In this document: positions 15,695 through 23,766 of the stretch, piece by piece | Layout: each line of letters starts with the position of its first letter | Numbering within the stretch: the stretch's first letter is position 1 | Origin: an uncultured Aquimonas sp. | Lineage (GTDB): Bacteria > Pseudomonadota > Gammaproteobacteria > Xanthomonadales > Xanthomonadaceae | Direction of reading: 5' to 3' | NCBI RefSeq assembly: GCF_937888285.1 | Contig: NZ_CALART010000012.1 | Span: forward strand, 1 to 42,608 | Length of the DNA stretch: 42,608 nucleotides | Made by a program: the position numbers and the translations under genes | The notes under the pieces: model-generated | Databases searched by the model: none | Told to the model about the DNA's origin: nothing | The model's input: the letters and a program-made list of their open reading frames with translations, nothing else

Positions 15695-15844
15695 TGCGTG
15701 GCCAAAGAAAGGTAGGCCAAAGAAAGGCCACCCCTCGTCCGCGCCCTCTGCGCATCCCTGCGCAGAGGGTCCGCGAGTCTCGGCTGGTGTTCGTGGACAG
15801 TGCATCCCTGCACTGTCACGAACATCGCCGGCCTCCCTGCCGGC
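15684..15844 (+). repeat. Run of four successive hairpins, three with TCCC loops
   Basis: Hairpin 1, 15684-15715, has a perfect 12-base stem CTACCTTTCTTT/AAAGAAAGGTAG with loop GCGTGGCC. Hairpin 2, 15744-15769, has a perfect 11-base stem with loop TCCC. Hairpin 3, 15789-15823, has 15 pairs, one bulged G and loop TCCC. Hairpin 4, 15827-15844, has stem GCCGGC around CTCCCT. The stems differ in sequence while the TCCC loop context is kept. Confidence 0.8.
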
Positions 15845-15972
15845 GCCCCTGCGGGCTGATCGGCCGAGTCTCGCCGCTCCCCAGGGGCCCCGTGAAGAGC
15901 GCGGGCTCCTGCTCGCAGAAGCCTGAGCAAGAGCGGAAAGCGGAAAGCGGAAAGCGGAAAGCGGGGGATGCT

Positions 15973-15995
15973 CATAGGGTGGGCCCTGGCCCACC
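15973..15995 (+). repeat. Third island copy of the GGTGGGCC palindrome
   Basis: Same orientation as 15443 and 15569 and followed by the same AGCTCCACxCTCGCC tail. It is separated from the tandem pair by the hairpin run and the AGCGGAA tandem, which looks like an insertion into an originally longer tandem array. Confidence 0.8.
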
Positions 15996-16103
15996 ATGAG
16001 CTCCACCCTCGCCCCGGTTGCGCGTCGGCGATACGACAGCTGCCGCTTTGCTACCACGGCTTCCGTTTCAACAAGGCCCCGGGGAACCAACACTGGGTCG
16101 ATT

Positions 16104-16127
16104 CCCCATTCCCGATTCCCTATTCCC
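16104..16127 (-). repeat. Four-tract G-rich array over the S46 peptidase stop codon
   Basis: On the minus strand the last codons and TAG of the peptidase gene lie inside GGGAATA/GGGAATC-type heptads. Tracts lie at 16125, 16118, 16111 and 16104, a seven-base period with four tracts. Confidence 0.8.
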
Positions 16128-18183
16128 GGCCCTCAAGAATCTCGTCCGCCAGGTGATCCGCGTCGTACACCTTGCGCAGCGCCTCGATCATCACCGCGCT
16201 GTGCACGCTCACCGAACGGTTGATGCGGGCGTCGTACCAGAAGGCACCGCCGAGGCTGTGGATGTTGCCGTCGAACACCAGGCCCACCACCTCGGCCTTG
16301 GCATTGATCACCGGGCTGCCGGAGTTGCCGCCGATGATGTCGTTGGTGCTGACGAAGTTCATCGGCAGATCAAGATTGAGCTTCTCGCGCGAGGACTCCC
16401 AGCTTGGCGCCAGCTTGTAGGGGTCGGAGCCGGTGGCGCGCTCGTACAGGCCGCGGATCTGCGTCATCGCCGGCACGGTCTCGCCGGCCCACTCCCAGCC
16501 CTGCACGGCGCCATAGGAGAGGCGCAGGCTGAAGGTCGCATCCGGATAGACGCCCGTGCCGAGCTGGGCAAAGCGGGCGCGGGCGATCTTTTCGGCAGCC
16601 TGCTGGGTCACCGCCTGCACCTCGCGCTCGTAGCGCGCGCGCAGCTCGCGGGCGGCGGGGTCGACGGCACGCGCCAGCGCGATCATCGGGTCGTCCGACT
16701 TGGCGATGGCGTCCACCCCGCCTTCCCACAGGGCGCGGCGCACGGCGACATCGCCAAGCTTCGTGCCGCGGATCACCCGCTCGGCCAGCTGCTGCGGGCT
16801 GTCCTTGCCCAGCACCTGACGCACGACCGGGTGATCGGCGCCGAGCTCCTCGCGCAGCTTGGACAGGCTCCAGCCGAGCTTGACGATCTCGAAGTCGGGG
16901 TAGAGCGGACGCTCGGCGAACAGGCCCTGCTCGACGCGCGGCAGGCCCGCCTCGCCGAACTCGCGCAGGCGCTCGGCGTTCGGCTTGGCACGCTCATCGG
17001 CGCCGCGCACCAGGGTGCGGGCCAGGCCGAAGTAGCCGGTACGGAAGCCGCCCGCACCTTCCAGCATGTTGTAGGCGGTCTCGATCTCGCGCGAGATCCG
17101 GGTGGCCTCGGCGATCGCCGACCACGGGTCGCCGATCTCCTCGCTCAGCTTCGGGTCGGCGGCGACGAAGGCCTTCAGCGATTCCTCATCCTTGCGCTTG
17201 GCCTCGAACACCGCCGGATCGTTGAGCGTGGTCTGGCGGCCGCGCAGGGCCTTGAAACTGTTCTCGACGCCGAACAGGTCGTTCTGCGCCTGCCGGGCCT
17301 GCTCTTCGCCCAGCGCACCGAACTGCAGCAGCAGGCCGCGCATCTCGGCGAGGCTCAGCAGGCGGTCGATCAGCGACTTGTCGCGCAGGGCCTCCAACTG
17401 GGACACGGTCAGCAGGCGCTGGGTCGAGCCCGGATGACCGGTGATCATCACCAGCTCGCCTTCAGCGGCACCCTCGGGATTCAGCGGGAAGAAGTCCTCC
17501 AGCTCGACCGGCTTGCCGTCTTCATAGACGCGCAGCAGGCCCATGTCGAGGTTGTAGCGCGGGAAGTTGAAGTTGTCGGGGTCGCCGCCGAAGAAGCCGG
17601 CCGCGAACTCCGGCGCGAAGGCCAGGCGCACGTCCTGGAAGCGGGTGTAGCGATAGAGGTGCTGCACGCCGCCCTGGTAGAGGTCGACCACATCGCAGCG
17701 CACGCGGTTGCGGTCTTCGCCGGCGCACTCGGACTCGATCGCCGACTGCGCGGCGCGCTTGGCGTTGGCGAAGGCCTCGCCGGACAGTCCCTTGGTCGCT
17801 TCGCTGATGCGGCCGCTGACGTCGCTGATCGACTCCAGCCGATTGATCTCGAAGTTGGGGCACTGGCGCTCGTCGGCGCGGCTCTTGGCCAGAAAGCCAT
17901 CGCGCATCAGGTCTTCGTCGGCGCTGGACAGATCGCCGATGCAGCCGACGATGCAGTGGTGGTTGGTCAGCACCAGGCCATCGCCGGAGATGAAGCTGCC
18001 CGAGCAGCCGCCGGCGAGGCGCACCGAGGAGCGCATCACCTTCTGCACCCAGGCATCGGTCGGGGTGAAGCCGAACTCGGCCTGCATCTGCGCCTTCGGC
18101 AGGTTGTCGAGGGTCCACATGCCTTCGGCGGCAAAGGAGGGCGAGGCGATCGCGAGCGCGATGCTGGCGGCGATAAGGCGCAT
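16120..18183 (-). CDS. S46 family dipeptidyl-peptidase (DPP7/DPP11/DAP BII type)
   Basis: 687 residues, near the usual family length of about 700. A signal peptide covers residues 1-19 (ending SFA-A). The chymotrypsin-fold triad is visible: His in TNHHC (73-77), Asp in the NFNFPRYNLDMGLLRVYED segment, Ser621 in GGNSGSPV. The family removes dipeptides from the N-terminus of peptides in the periplasm, supporting amino-acid nutrition. The C-terminal specificity region reads FDGNIHSLGGAF; I cannot assign DPP7- or DPP11-like preference without an alignment. The ATG at 18183 follows GGAG with a good spacer. The C-terminal EGRE and stop lie in a G-rich heptad array. Convergent with pteridine reductase; a REP pair lies upstream. 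Confidence 0.93.
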   Translation of the reverse strand: MRLIAASIALAIASPSFAAEGMWTLDNLPKAQMQAEFGFTPTDAWVQKVMRSSVRLAGGCSGSFISGDGLVLTNHHCIVGCIGDLSSADEDLMRDGFLAKSRADERQCPNFEINRLESISDVSGRISEATKGLSGEAFANAKRAAQSAIESECAGEDRNRVRCDVVDLYQGGVQHLYRYTRFQDVRLAFAPEFAAGFFGGDPDNFNFPRYNLDMGLLRVYEDGKPVELEDFFPLNPEGAAEGELVMITGHPGSTQRLLTVSQLEALRDKSLIDRLLSLAEMRGLLLQFGALGEEQARQAQNDLFGVENSFKALRGRQTTLNDPAVFEAKRKDEESLKAFVAADPKLSEEIGDPWSAIAEATRISREIETAYNMLEGAGGFRTGYFGLARTLVRGADERAKPNAERLREFGEAGLPRVEQGLFAERPLYPDFEIVKLGWSLSKLREELGADHPVVRQVLGKDSPQQLAERVIRGTKLGDVAVRRALWEGGVDAIAKSDDPMIALARAVDPAARELRARYEREVQAVTQQAAEKIARARFAQLGTGVYPDATFSLRLSYGAVQGWEWAGETVPAMTQIRGLYERATGSDPYKLAPSWESSREKLNLDLPMNFVSTNDIIGGNSGSPVINAKAEVVGLVFDGNIHSLGGAFWYDARINRSVSVHSAVMIEALRKVYDADHLADEILEGRE

Positions 18184-18493
18184 GGGGGCTCCGCAACGGT
18201 GTGGGTGAGCCCGCGATTGTAGGCCGGCGGTGAAGCCGCGGATGTGCCGGAAGATTCCGCCCGCCGTCGCGAGGAACACACACTCGACCGAGATCCGTCA
18301 TCGCCCCCGCGTGCGCAGGCTTTTTGTAGGAGCGAGCTTGCTCGCGACCCGCAGGACTGGTTCGAAGCGCAGGCTGCGTTCGCCTGCAAGCAGGCTCCTA
18401 CAAGGAGCGTAGACGCACCAACTCCGGGCGCTCGAAGAACACTTTCACGGCGACGCGGGCTGAGATGCGCTCATTCCGGGCCAGCAGCCCGGC
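18184..18493. other. Intergenic region with a REP doublet
   Basis: About 310 bases between the S46 gene start and the transporter gene end (both minus strand). It carries an inverted pair of REP hairpins at 18326-18401 and otherwise no feature I can support. Confidence 0.6.
18326..18401. repeat. Inverted REP doublet (REPIN/BIME-like)
   Basis: The left unit is GTAGGAGCGAGCTTGCTCGC, whose hairpin is GCGAGC-TT-GCTCGC (18332-18345). The right unit on the opposite strand is GTAGGAGCCTGCTTGCAGGC, with hairpin GCCTGC-AA-GCAGGC (18382-18395). The shared GTAGGAGC head and the facing arrangement are typical of REP doublets of pseudomonads and xanthomonads, which are mobilised by RAYT transposases; no RAYT gene lies in this window. 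Confidence 0.8.
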
Positions 18494-19948
18494 TCAGCGG
18501 GACTCAGCGACGCGCTGCGCGGCCTGCTCTTCGGGCAGGGCCTGCTTCTGCAGGCGGATCAGGGACCAGGCTGCGAGGCCGAGGCCCGCCGCCAAGGCGG
18601 CGCCGGTGAGGAACACGGCTGTTGAGCCGAGCATGGCCAGCCCTTTGTGCAGCCAAACGAAGACAAGGTCGCCGGCGCGGTAGATCGCCGTGTCGATGAC
18701 GGCCTTGCCCTTGTAGCGCGACTCGCGGTCGACGCGTGTGTAGACCGTCTCGCGCGCGGGCTTGGCCAGCGAGAACTCACCCGCGCGGGTCGCCACCTGC
18801 ACGATCGCCACGAACAGCGGCAGCGGACTTGCGGCCAGCAGGCAGTAGCCGAGAAAGATCGCGCCGGCGGGAATCAGCAGCAGCGGACCGATGCCGTAGC
18901 GCACAAGCAGGAAACGGGTCAGGAACACCTGCACCAGTACGGTGATCAGGTTGATCGCAAGGTCGAGGCGCGAATAGAAGGCGGTACGCTCGGCGTCCGT
19001 GCTGAACAGGGTGCGGGCGATGGCGGCCTGTTCGTTGTACAGCAGGGTGCCGACGCCTACGCCGAAAAACATCAATGCCGCCATTGCGCGCAGCACGGGC
19101 CGCTCCCAGACAAGGCGCAGACCGGCGAGTATCGAGCCGCCCATGGCCTCCTCGCCGGAACGCGTGCCGTCCTCGATCTCGCGCCGGCGTGCATAAGGCG
19201 CCAGCCGCAGGATGCACAGGACGCAGAGGCTGATGAGCACAGCCGAGATCAGCAGCAGATTCGATACGCCGACGCTGCCGACCAGAGCGGCAGTGATACT
19301 CGGACCCGAGATCGCACCTGCCGTGCCGCCGACGCCGATGTAGCCGTATAGCCGACGCGCCTCGATATTGCGGAACACGTCCGCCATGTAGCTCCAGAAC
19401 ACGCTGACGGCGAACAGGTTGAACACCGTCACCCAGATGAAGAACACCGTGTTCTTCCACGCGTACTCGCGGTTGAATATCCACCAGAAGCCGATCAGAC
19501 AAGCGATCAGGAACAAATAGACCAGCGGCAGGAACACGCGTCGCGCGTAGCGGCTGACGATGGCGCCGTAAACGGGCTGCAGCAGCAGCGTGCAGATGAA
19601 AGTGCCGGTGAACAGCAGCTGCAGGTTCTGGGTGCTGCCCATCGCGTCGCGCACCGGCCGCAGGATGTAGTAGCCGGTCAGCAGGAAGAAGAAATACAGC
19701 GCGGCCCAGATCAGCGGCGGGAAGTCGCGCAGCGCCCCGCGCAGGCCGGCGAGCTTGCCAAGGCTGGCGCCGGCGTCGTCGCGGGCGGACTGTGCTGCCT
19801 TGGAAGTGGGCGCGTAGGGGTTCAAAGGGCTCTCGATGGGCGGACCAGTGCTGCAGCGCGCGGACCATACTGCATCCGGGGTGAGGCCTGCGACCTTGGT
19901 CGCGCTGGACGGCTTCCGCGGCGCGGATCGAGTCTTTGCTCTAGGCAT
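18494..19948 (-). CDS. Tlc/NTP-NTP exchange-type (MFS-related) membrane transporter
   Basis: 484 residues with about twelve hydrophobic segments. The first helix region reads LIWAALYFFFLLTGYYILRPVRDAMGS; RPVRD is characteristic of the Npt1/Tlc (ADP/ATP translocase-like, COG3202) group found also in free-living bacteria. The middle has FFIWVTVFNLFAVSVFWSYMADVF and GYIGVGGTAGAISGPS, the latter resembling an MFS signature. The substrate in free-living bacteria is unknown; nucleotide exchange should not be assumed. The start at 19948 (MPRAKTRSAPRK) gives a basic hydrophilic N-terminus of about 75 residues before helix 1, so the true start could be further in. Divergent from the GMC oxidoreductase gene. 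Confidence 0.82.
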   Translation of the reverse strand: MPRAKTRSAPRKPSSATKVAGLTPDAVWSARCSTGPPIESPLNPYAPTSKAAQSARDDAGASLGKLAGLRGALRDFPPLIWAALYFFFLLTGYYILRPVRDAMGSTQNLQLLFTGTFICTLLLQPVYGAIVSRYARRVFLPLVYLFLIACLIGFWWIFNREYAWKNTVFFIWVTVFNLFAVSVFWSYMADVFRNIEARRLYGYIGVGGTAGAISGPSITAALVGSVGVSNLLLISAVLISLCVLCILRLAPYARRREIEDGTRSGEEAMGGSILAGLRLVWERPVLRAMAALMFFGVGVGTLLYNEQAAIARTLFSTDAERTAFYSRLDLAINLITVLVQVFLTRFLLVRYGIGPLLLIPAGAIFLGYCLLAASPLPLFVAIVQVATRAGEFSLAKPARETVYTRVDRESRYKGKAVIDTAIYRAGDLVFVWLHKGLAMLGSTAVFLTGAALAAGLGLAAWSLIRLQKQALPEEQAAQRVAESR

Positions 19949-20028
19949 GGGGTCTAGGGTCCGGGCAGTCTTCAAAAACCCCGCAAACCCGCGCCGCGCC
20001 TCGCTGCAGCGCAACATCAGGCTTCCCC

Positions 20029-21606
20029 ATGTACGACTACATCATCGTCGGCGCCGGCTCCGCGGGCTGCGTGCTGGCGAACCGTCTTTCCGCCGATCGC
20101 GACTGCAAGGTGCTGCTGATCGAGGCCGGCCCGCGCGACTGGCACCCCTTCATCCACATGCCGGCCGGCATCGCCAAGCTGGTGGGCAAGAAGAACGCCA
20201 ACTGGGACTACAGCACCGAGCCCGAGGCCCAGCTCGGCGGCCGTCGCCTGTGGTGGCCGCGCGGGCGCGTGCTGGGCGGCTCCAGCTCGATCAACGCCAT
20301 GTGCTACACCCGCGGCGATGCGCGCGACTATGACGCATGGGAGCAGCAGGGCGCGCGCGGCTGGAACTGGCAGAACGCCCTGCCCGCCTTCCGCAAGGCT
20401 GAAGGCAATTCGCGCGGCGCCAGCGCCTTCCACGGCGCTGAAGGCCCGCTCAGCGTCAGCGACCACATCCACACCAATCCGCTGTCGGAGGTCTTCATCG
20501 AGGCCGCGCTGCAAGCGGGCCACGCGCGCACCGATGACTTCAACGGCGCGCAACAGGACGGCTTCGGCTACTACCAGGTCACCCAGAAGAAGGGCGCGCG
20601 CTGCTCGACCGCCGTGGCCTATCTGAATCCGGTGCGCGACCGACCGAACCTCACGATCGTCACCGGTGCGCAGGCACAGGGCCTGATCTTCGAGGGCCGC
20701 CGCGCGGTCGGCCTGCGCTACCTGCAGGGCGCAAGCCCGCGCGAGGCGCGCGCGCAGCGCGAGGTGATCCTCTGCGGCGGCGCGCTCAACTCGCCGCAGC
20801 TGCTGATGCTCTCGGGCATCGGCCCGGCCGCGCAGCTGCGCCGGCACGGCATCGAGGTGCGCGTGGACGCGCCCGGCGTGGGCGCCAACCTGCAGGACCA
20901 CCTCGACATCTGCACGCTCACCCAGGCCAGCAATGACCTGAGCTACGACACGCTCTCGGACATCGCGGTGGCCTGGCAGTACTACCTGTTCCGCAAGGGG
21001 CCGGGCACCAGCAATGTCGCCGAGGCCGGTGGCTTCCTGCGCTCGCGGCTGGCCGAGGACGCGCGGCCCGACATCCAGTTCCACTTCGTGCCGGCGATGC
21101 TCGACGACCACGGACGCAACCGGCTCAAGGGCAGCGGCTACACGGTGCATGCCTGCTTCCTGCGGCCGAAGAGCCGCGGCCATCTCGAACTCGCCTCGGC
21201 CGATCCGAACGACAAGATCCGCATCCACGCGAACTACTTGAGCGACGCCGAAGGCTTCGACCTCAAGGTGATGGTCGAGTGCGTCAGGCTCTCGCGCGAG
21301 ATCCTCGCCCAGCCGGCCTTCAAGCCGCACCGCAGTCACGAGCTGCTGCCCGGAGACTCAGTGCAGGACGAGGCCGGCATCATCGACTTCATCCGCCGCA
21401 AGGCCGAGACCATCTACCACCCGGTCGGCACCTGCCGGATGGGCGAGGACGAGGCCGCCGTCGTCGACTCCGAACTGCGCGTGCGCGGCGTCGACGCCCT
21501 GCGCGTGGTCGACGCCTCGGTGATGCCGACGCTGGTGGGCGGCAATACCAATGCGCCTACGGTGATGATTGCGGAACGCGCGGCGGCCTTCATCGCTGCG
21601 CGCTGA
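20029..21606 (+). CDS. GMC family FAD-dependent oxidoreductase (choline dehydrogenase-like)
   Basis: 525 residues. The FAD dinucleotide motif GAGSAGCVLANRL is at 8-20, followed by EAGP, the GMC signature 1 segment GRVLGGSSSINAM near 80-92, signature 2 GALNSPQLLMLSGIGP near 255-270, and the C-terminal active-site region YHPVGTCRMG with the catalytic His, then VVDASVMPTLVGGNTNAPTVMIAERAA. It oxidises an alcohol with FAD; BetA-like enzymes act on choline, but no betaine genes are nearby and similar paralogues act on other alcohols, so the substrate is open. A G-rich heptad array follows the stop by about 15 bases. Convergent with the M48 protease gene. Confidence 0.93.
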   Translation: MYDYIIVGAGSAGCVLANRLSADRDCKVLLIEAGPRDWHPFIHMPAGIAKLVGKKNANWDYSTEPEAQLGGRRLWWPRGRVLGGSSSINAMCYTRGDARDYDAWEQQGARGWNWQNALPAFRKAEGNSRGASAFHGAEGPLSVSDHIHTNPLSEVFIEAALQAGHARTDDFNGAQQDGFGYYQVTQKKGARCSTAVAYLNPVRDRPNLTIVTGAQAQGLIFEGRRAVGLRYLQGASPREARAQREVILCGGALNSPQLLMLSGIGPAAQLRRHGIEVRVDAPGVGANLQDHLDICTLTQASNDLSYDTLSDIAVAWQYYLFRKGPGTSNVAEAGGFLRSRLAEDARPDIQFHFVPAMLDDHGRNRLKGSGYTVHACFLRPKSRGHLELASADPNDKIRIHANYLSDAEGFDLKVMVECVRLSREILAQPAFKPHRSHELLPGDSVQDEAGIIDFIRRKAETIYHPVGTCRMGEDEAAVVDSELRVRGVDALRVVDASVMPTLVGGNTNAPTVMIAERAAAFIAAR

Positions 21607-21621
21607 AGGTCGCCGCGCGTT

Positions 21622-21650
21622 GGGATTCGGGATTGGGGATTCGGGATTCG
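21622..21650 (+). repeat. Four-tract G-rich heptad array after the GMC gene
   Basis: GGG tracts at 21622, 21629, 21636 and 21643 on an exact seven-base period, beginning 15 bases after the TGA. Complementary to the arrays at 21744-21806. Confidence 0.85.
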
Positions 21651-21743
21651 TTGAAGAGCCAGGACCATCGCGTGCTTCCTCGAATCCTGTCGACGCGGCC
21701 TTCGCCTATTGCCTCAGTCCCAGATCTGCGCGCTCTTGCGGAT

Positions 21744-21806
21744 CCCGAATCCCTTATCCCGAATCCCAGCTCCAAAGCGAATCCCGAATCCCGAATCCCC
21801 AATCCC
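21744..21806 (-). repeat. Double four-tract heptad array after the M48 protease gene
   Basis: On the minus strand there are two blocks of four GGG tracts (in plus coordinates 21804, 21797, 21790, 21783 and 21765, 21758, 21751, 21744), each with a seven-base period, separated by a spacer with TTTGGAGCT. The array begins about ten bases after the TGA of the protease gene. Confidence 0.85.
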
Positions 21807-21815
21807 GGCTCTTAA

Positions 21816-23744
21816 TCAGGCCACCGGCGGCAGCGGGCACCTGAGATACGCGCACACCGCGCGCAGCAGCTCGGCTTCTTCGAGGCTGACGCGCTGGTCG
21901 TGGGTGATGGCGACGACCAGGGCTTCGATCAGCAGGCGCTTGCCCGGCGGGTCGACGCGATTGAGCGTGGGCAGGGCCTGGTCGAGGCGGTGCTGCCAGT
22001 CCTGCGGGGGCGTGTAGGGCCGCGCCAGCTGCGGCAGCGCCGCGTGCAGGGCCGACAGATAGGCGCGCCGCGCATCGGCTTCGCTGTCGTGACCGTACCA
22101 GGCCAGCACCGCCAGCAGGTCGGCTGCAGCATCGCCGGCCTCACTCAGCTTGATCAGGCGCTGGCGGGCACGCGCGCGCGGATCGATGCTGTCCTCGATC
22201 TGCCGGGTCAGCAGCAGGCCGGTGACGTATTCGAACAGCTCCAGCTCGCCGTCGGCGTGGATCAGCGCGTCGGCGGCATCCACCAGGCGCTGCTGGCCGA
22301 CCCGACCAAGATGACGCACCGTGCCCAGCGCCAGCAGCAGCACCGGCAGACGCAGCGCCGGGTGCAGGCCGATCAGCAGGGCTGACTCGACCTGCACTTC
22401 CTCGGCCGCGCCGGCGCCGAGCAGCTCGCGCACCGCATGCAGCTGCTGCGCGCGCAGGCGCTCCTCGCGATCCAGCAGCAGGCCGAGCAGCAGGGCCTGA
22501 GCCCGCTCGGGCTGCTGCAGGGCCAGCTCGATGGCCGGCGGAATCGCCGCGCGCAGATCACCGGCACGCAGGAAGTCCTGCGCGTCGGGCGCGCCGATCT
22601 GTTCGACCACGCGCTCGCCCTGCAGCCCGATCGCCGCCTCGCGCGCCGGCAGCTCGCCGCGCTGGCGCTGGGCCAGTCCGAGCGCGACGTCCTCGTCCAT
22701 GCCGCTCGGCGGATTCGCCAGCCACTGCGTCTGCAGGCGCTTCAGCTCGGCCGGGTTGAAGCCCGGCTCCAGCGCCTTGATGCGCTCGTGCAGCGGCGGG
22801 TGCGTCGCGAACAGGCCGGCGAAGCCCATGCCCTCGCCGAACAGCATGTGCGCAACCTCCTCGGTCTCGGCCGAGGCCAGTTTCGAGCCTGCGGGCAGGC
22901 CGCCGATCTTCTTCAGGGCGCCGGCGATGCCGTGCGTCTGGCGGGTGAACTGCACGGCCGAGGCGTCGGCCAGGAACTCGCGCTGACGCGACACCGCGGC
23001 CTTGATGAGACGGCCGAAGAACAGGCCGACATAGCCGACGATCATCAGCACCAGGCCAACGGCGACAATCGGACCGGCGTCGCGGCTGCGGCTGCCGCGG
23101 GTGAGCTCCAGCACGCGGCCGCCGATCACGCCCAGCGCCAACACGCCGAACAGCACGCCCATCAGGCGGATGTTGAGCCGCATGTCGCCGTTCAATACAT
23201 GACTGAACTCATGCGCGATCACGCCCTGCAGCTCGTCGCGGTTCAAGTGCATCAGCGCGCCGCGGCTGACCGCCACCGCCGCGTCGCCGGGCGCATAGCC
23301 GGCGGCGAAGGCGTTGATGCCGGGCTCGTCCTCCAGCACGAAGATCGCCGGCACCGGCAGCGAAGACGCGATCGCGATCTCCTCGACCACGTTGCGCAGG
23401 CGGCGCAGCTCGGGGTCGCGGGTGTCCTCCGAGATCTCCCGTCCGCCCATCGCCCGCGCCACCGTCGCACCGCCACCGCGCAGGCTGGCGATGCGATACA
23501 GCGAGGCCGCCGCGATCACCAGGGCGGTGACCGCGGCGGTAAACAGCAGCAGGCCGCTGAACTCGCGCAGCACGCCCAGCGCGCCGCCCATCCGCTCCAA
23601 CTCGCGGGCATCGGCACCCATCAGCAGAAGCAGGAAGATGCCGCCGCAGACCGCCGTGACAATGGCCAACACGGCGCCGATGAACAGCAGCAGAAGCCGC
23701 TTCGACTGGCTGCGGGCCTGGGCCTGGCGTTCGAAGAAGTTCAT
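21816..23744 (-). CDS. M48 family metalloprotease with C-terminal cytosolic extension
   Basis: 642 residues. Two hydrophobic segments near the N-terminus (17-42, 62-83) are followed by the HtpX-like zinc protease domain: NAFAAGY at 144-150, HEFSH at 178-182 (the HEXXH zinc site), further helices around 200-250 and a downstream HPPLHERIKALEPGF motif. About 300 residues after this are helical and rich in leucine, arginine and aspartate, ending in a segment (ADADLLAVLAWYGHDSEADARRAYLSAL region and SLEEAELLRAVCAYLRCPLPP) that resembles TerB-type helices. HtpX-like enzymes degrade misfolded membrane proteins. It is the second gene of a lemA-M48 pair (22-base gap), a common bacterial association. 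The C-terminal extension is not part of classical HtpX (about 290 residues). Confidence 0.9.
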   Translation of the reverse strand: MNFFERQAQARSQSKRLLLLFIGAVLAIVTAVCGGIFLLLLMGADARELERMGGALGVLREFSGLLLFTAAVTALVIAAASLYRIASLRGGGATVARAMGGREISEDTRDPELRRLRNVVEEIAIASSLPVPAIFVLEDEPGINAFAAGYAPGDAAVAVSRGALMHLNRDELQGVIAHEFSHVLNGDMRLNIRLMGVLFGVLALGVIGGRVLELTRGSRSRDAGPIVAVGLVLMIVGYVGLFFGRLIKAAVSRQREFLADASAVQFTRQTHGIAGALKKIGGLPAGSKLASAETEEVAHMLFGEGMGFAGLFATHPPLHERIKALEPGFNPAELKRLQTQWLANPPSGMDEDVALGLAQRQRGELPAREAAIGLQGERVVEQIGAPDAQDFLRAGDLRAAIPPAIELALQQPERAQALLLGLLLDREERLRAQQLHAVRELLGAGAAEEVQVESALLIGLHPALRLPVLLLALGTVRHLGRVGQQRLVDAADALIHADGELELFEYVTGLLLTRQIEDSIDPRARARQRLIKLSEAGDAAADLLAVLAWYGHDSEADARRAYLSALHAALPQLARPYTPPQDWQHRLDQALPTLNRVDPPGKRLLIEALVVAITHDQRVSLEEAELLRAVCAYLRCPLPPVA

Positions 23745-23766
23745 GGGCGTGCGCTCGTTCGATGCC

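Larger units (their letters stand above)
15396..16119. repeat. Repeat island between pteridine reductase and S46 peptidase genes
   Basis: About 720 bases with no credible gene. Open frames through it only translate repeats. In order it holds a GGGATTC array (15401-15430), a 126-base tandem duplication containing the GGTGGGCC palindrome and the phrase AGCAAGAGCTTTCGGTCCGT, a run of four different hairpins (15684-15844), a short AGCGGAA tandem (about 15933-15963), a third palindrome copy (15973-15995), and the inverted heptad array of the convergent gene (16104-16127). Confidence 0.85.

Noticed and set aside
15323..16093. Several open frames of 100-256 codons across the repeat island
   Set aside because: They translate the palindrome, the 126-base units and the hairpins (for example repeated VGQGPPY phrases) and have no independent support.
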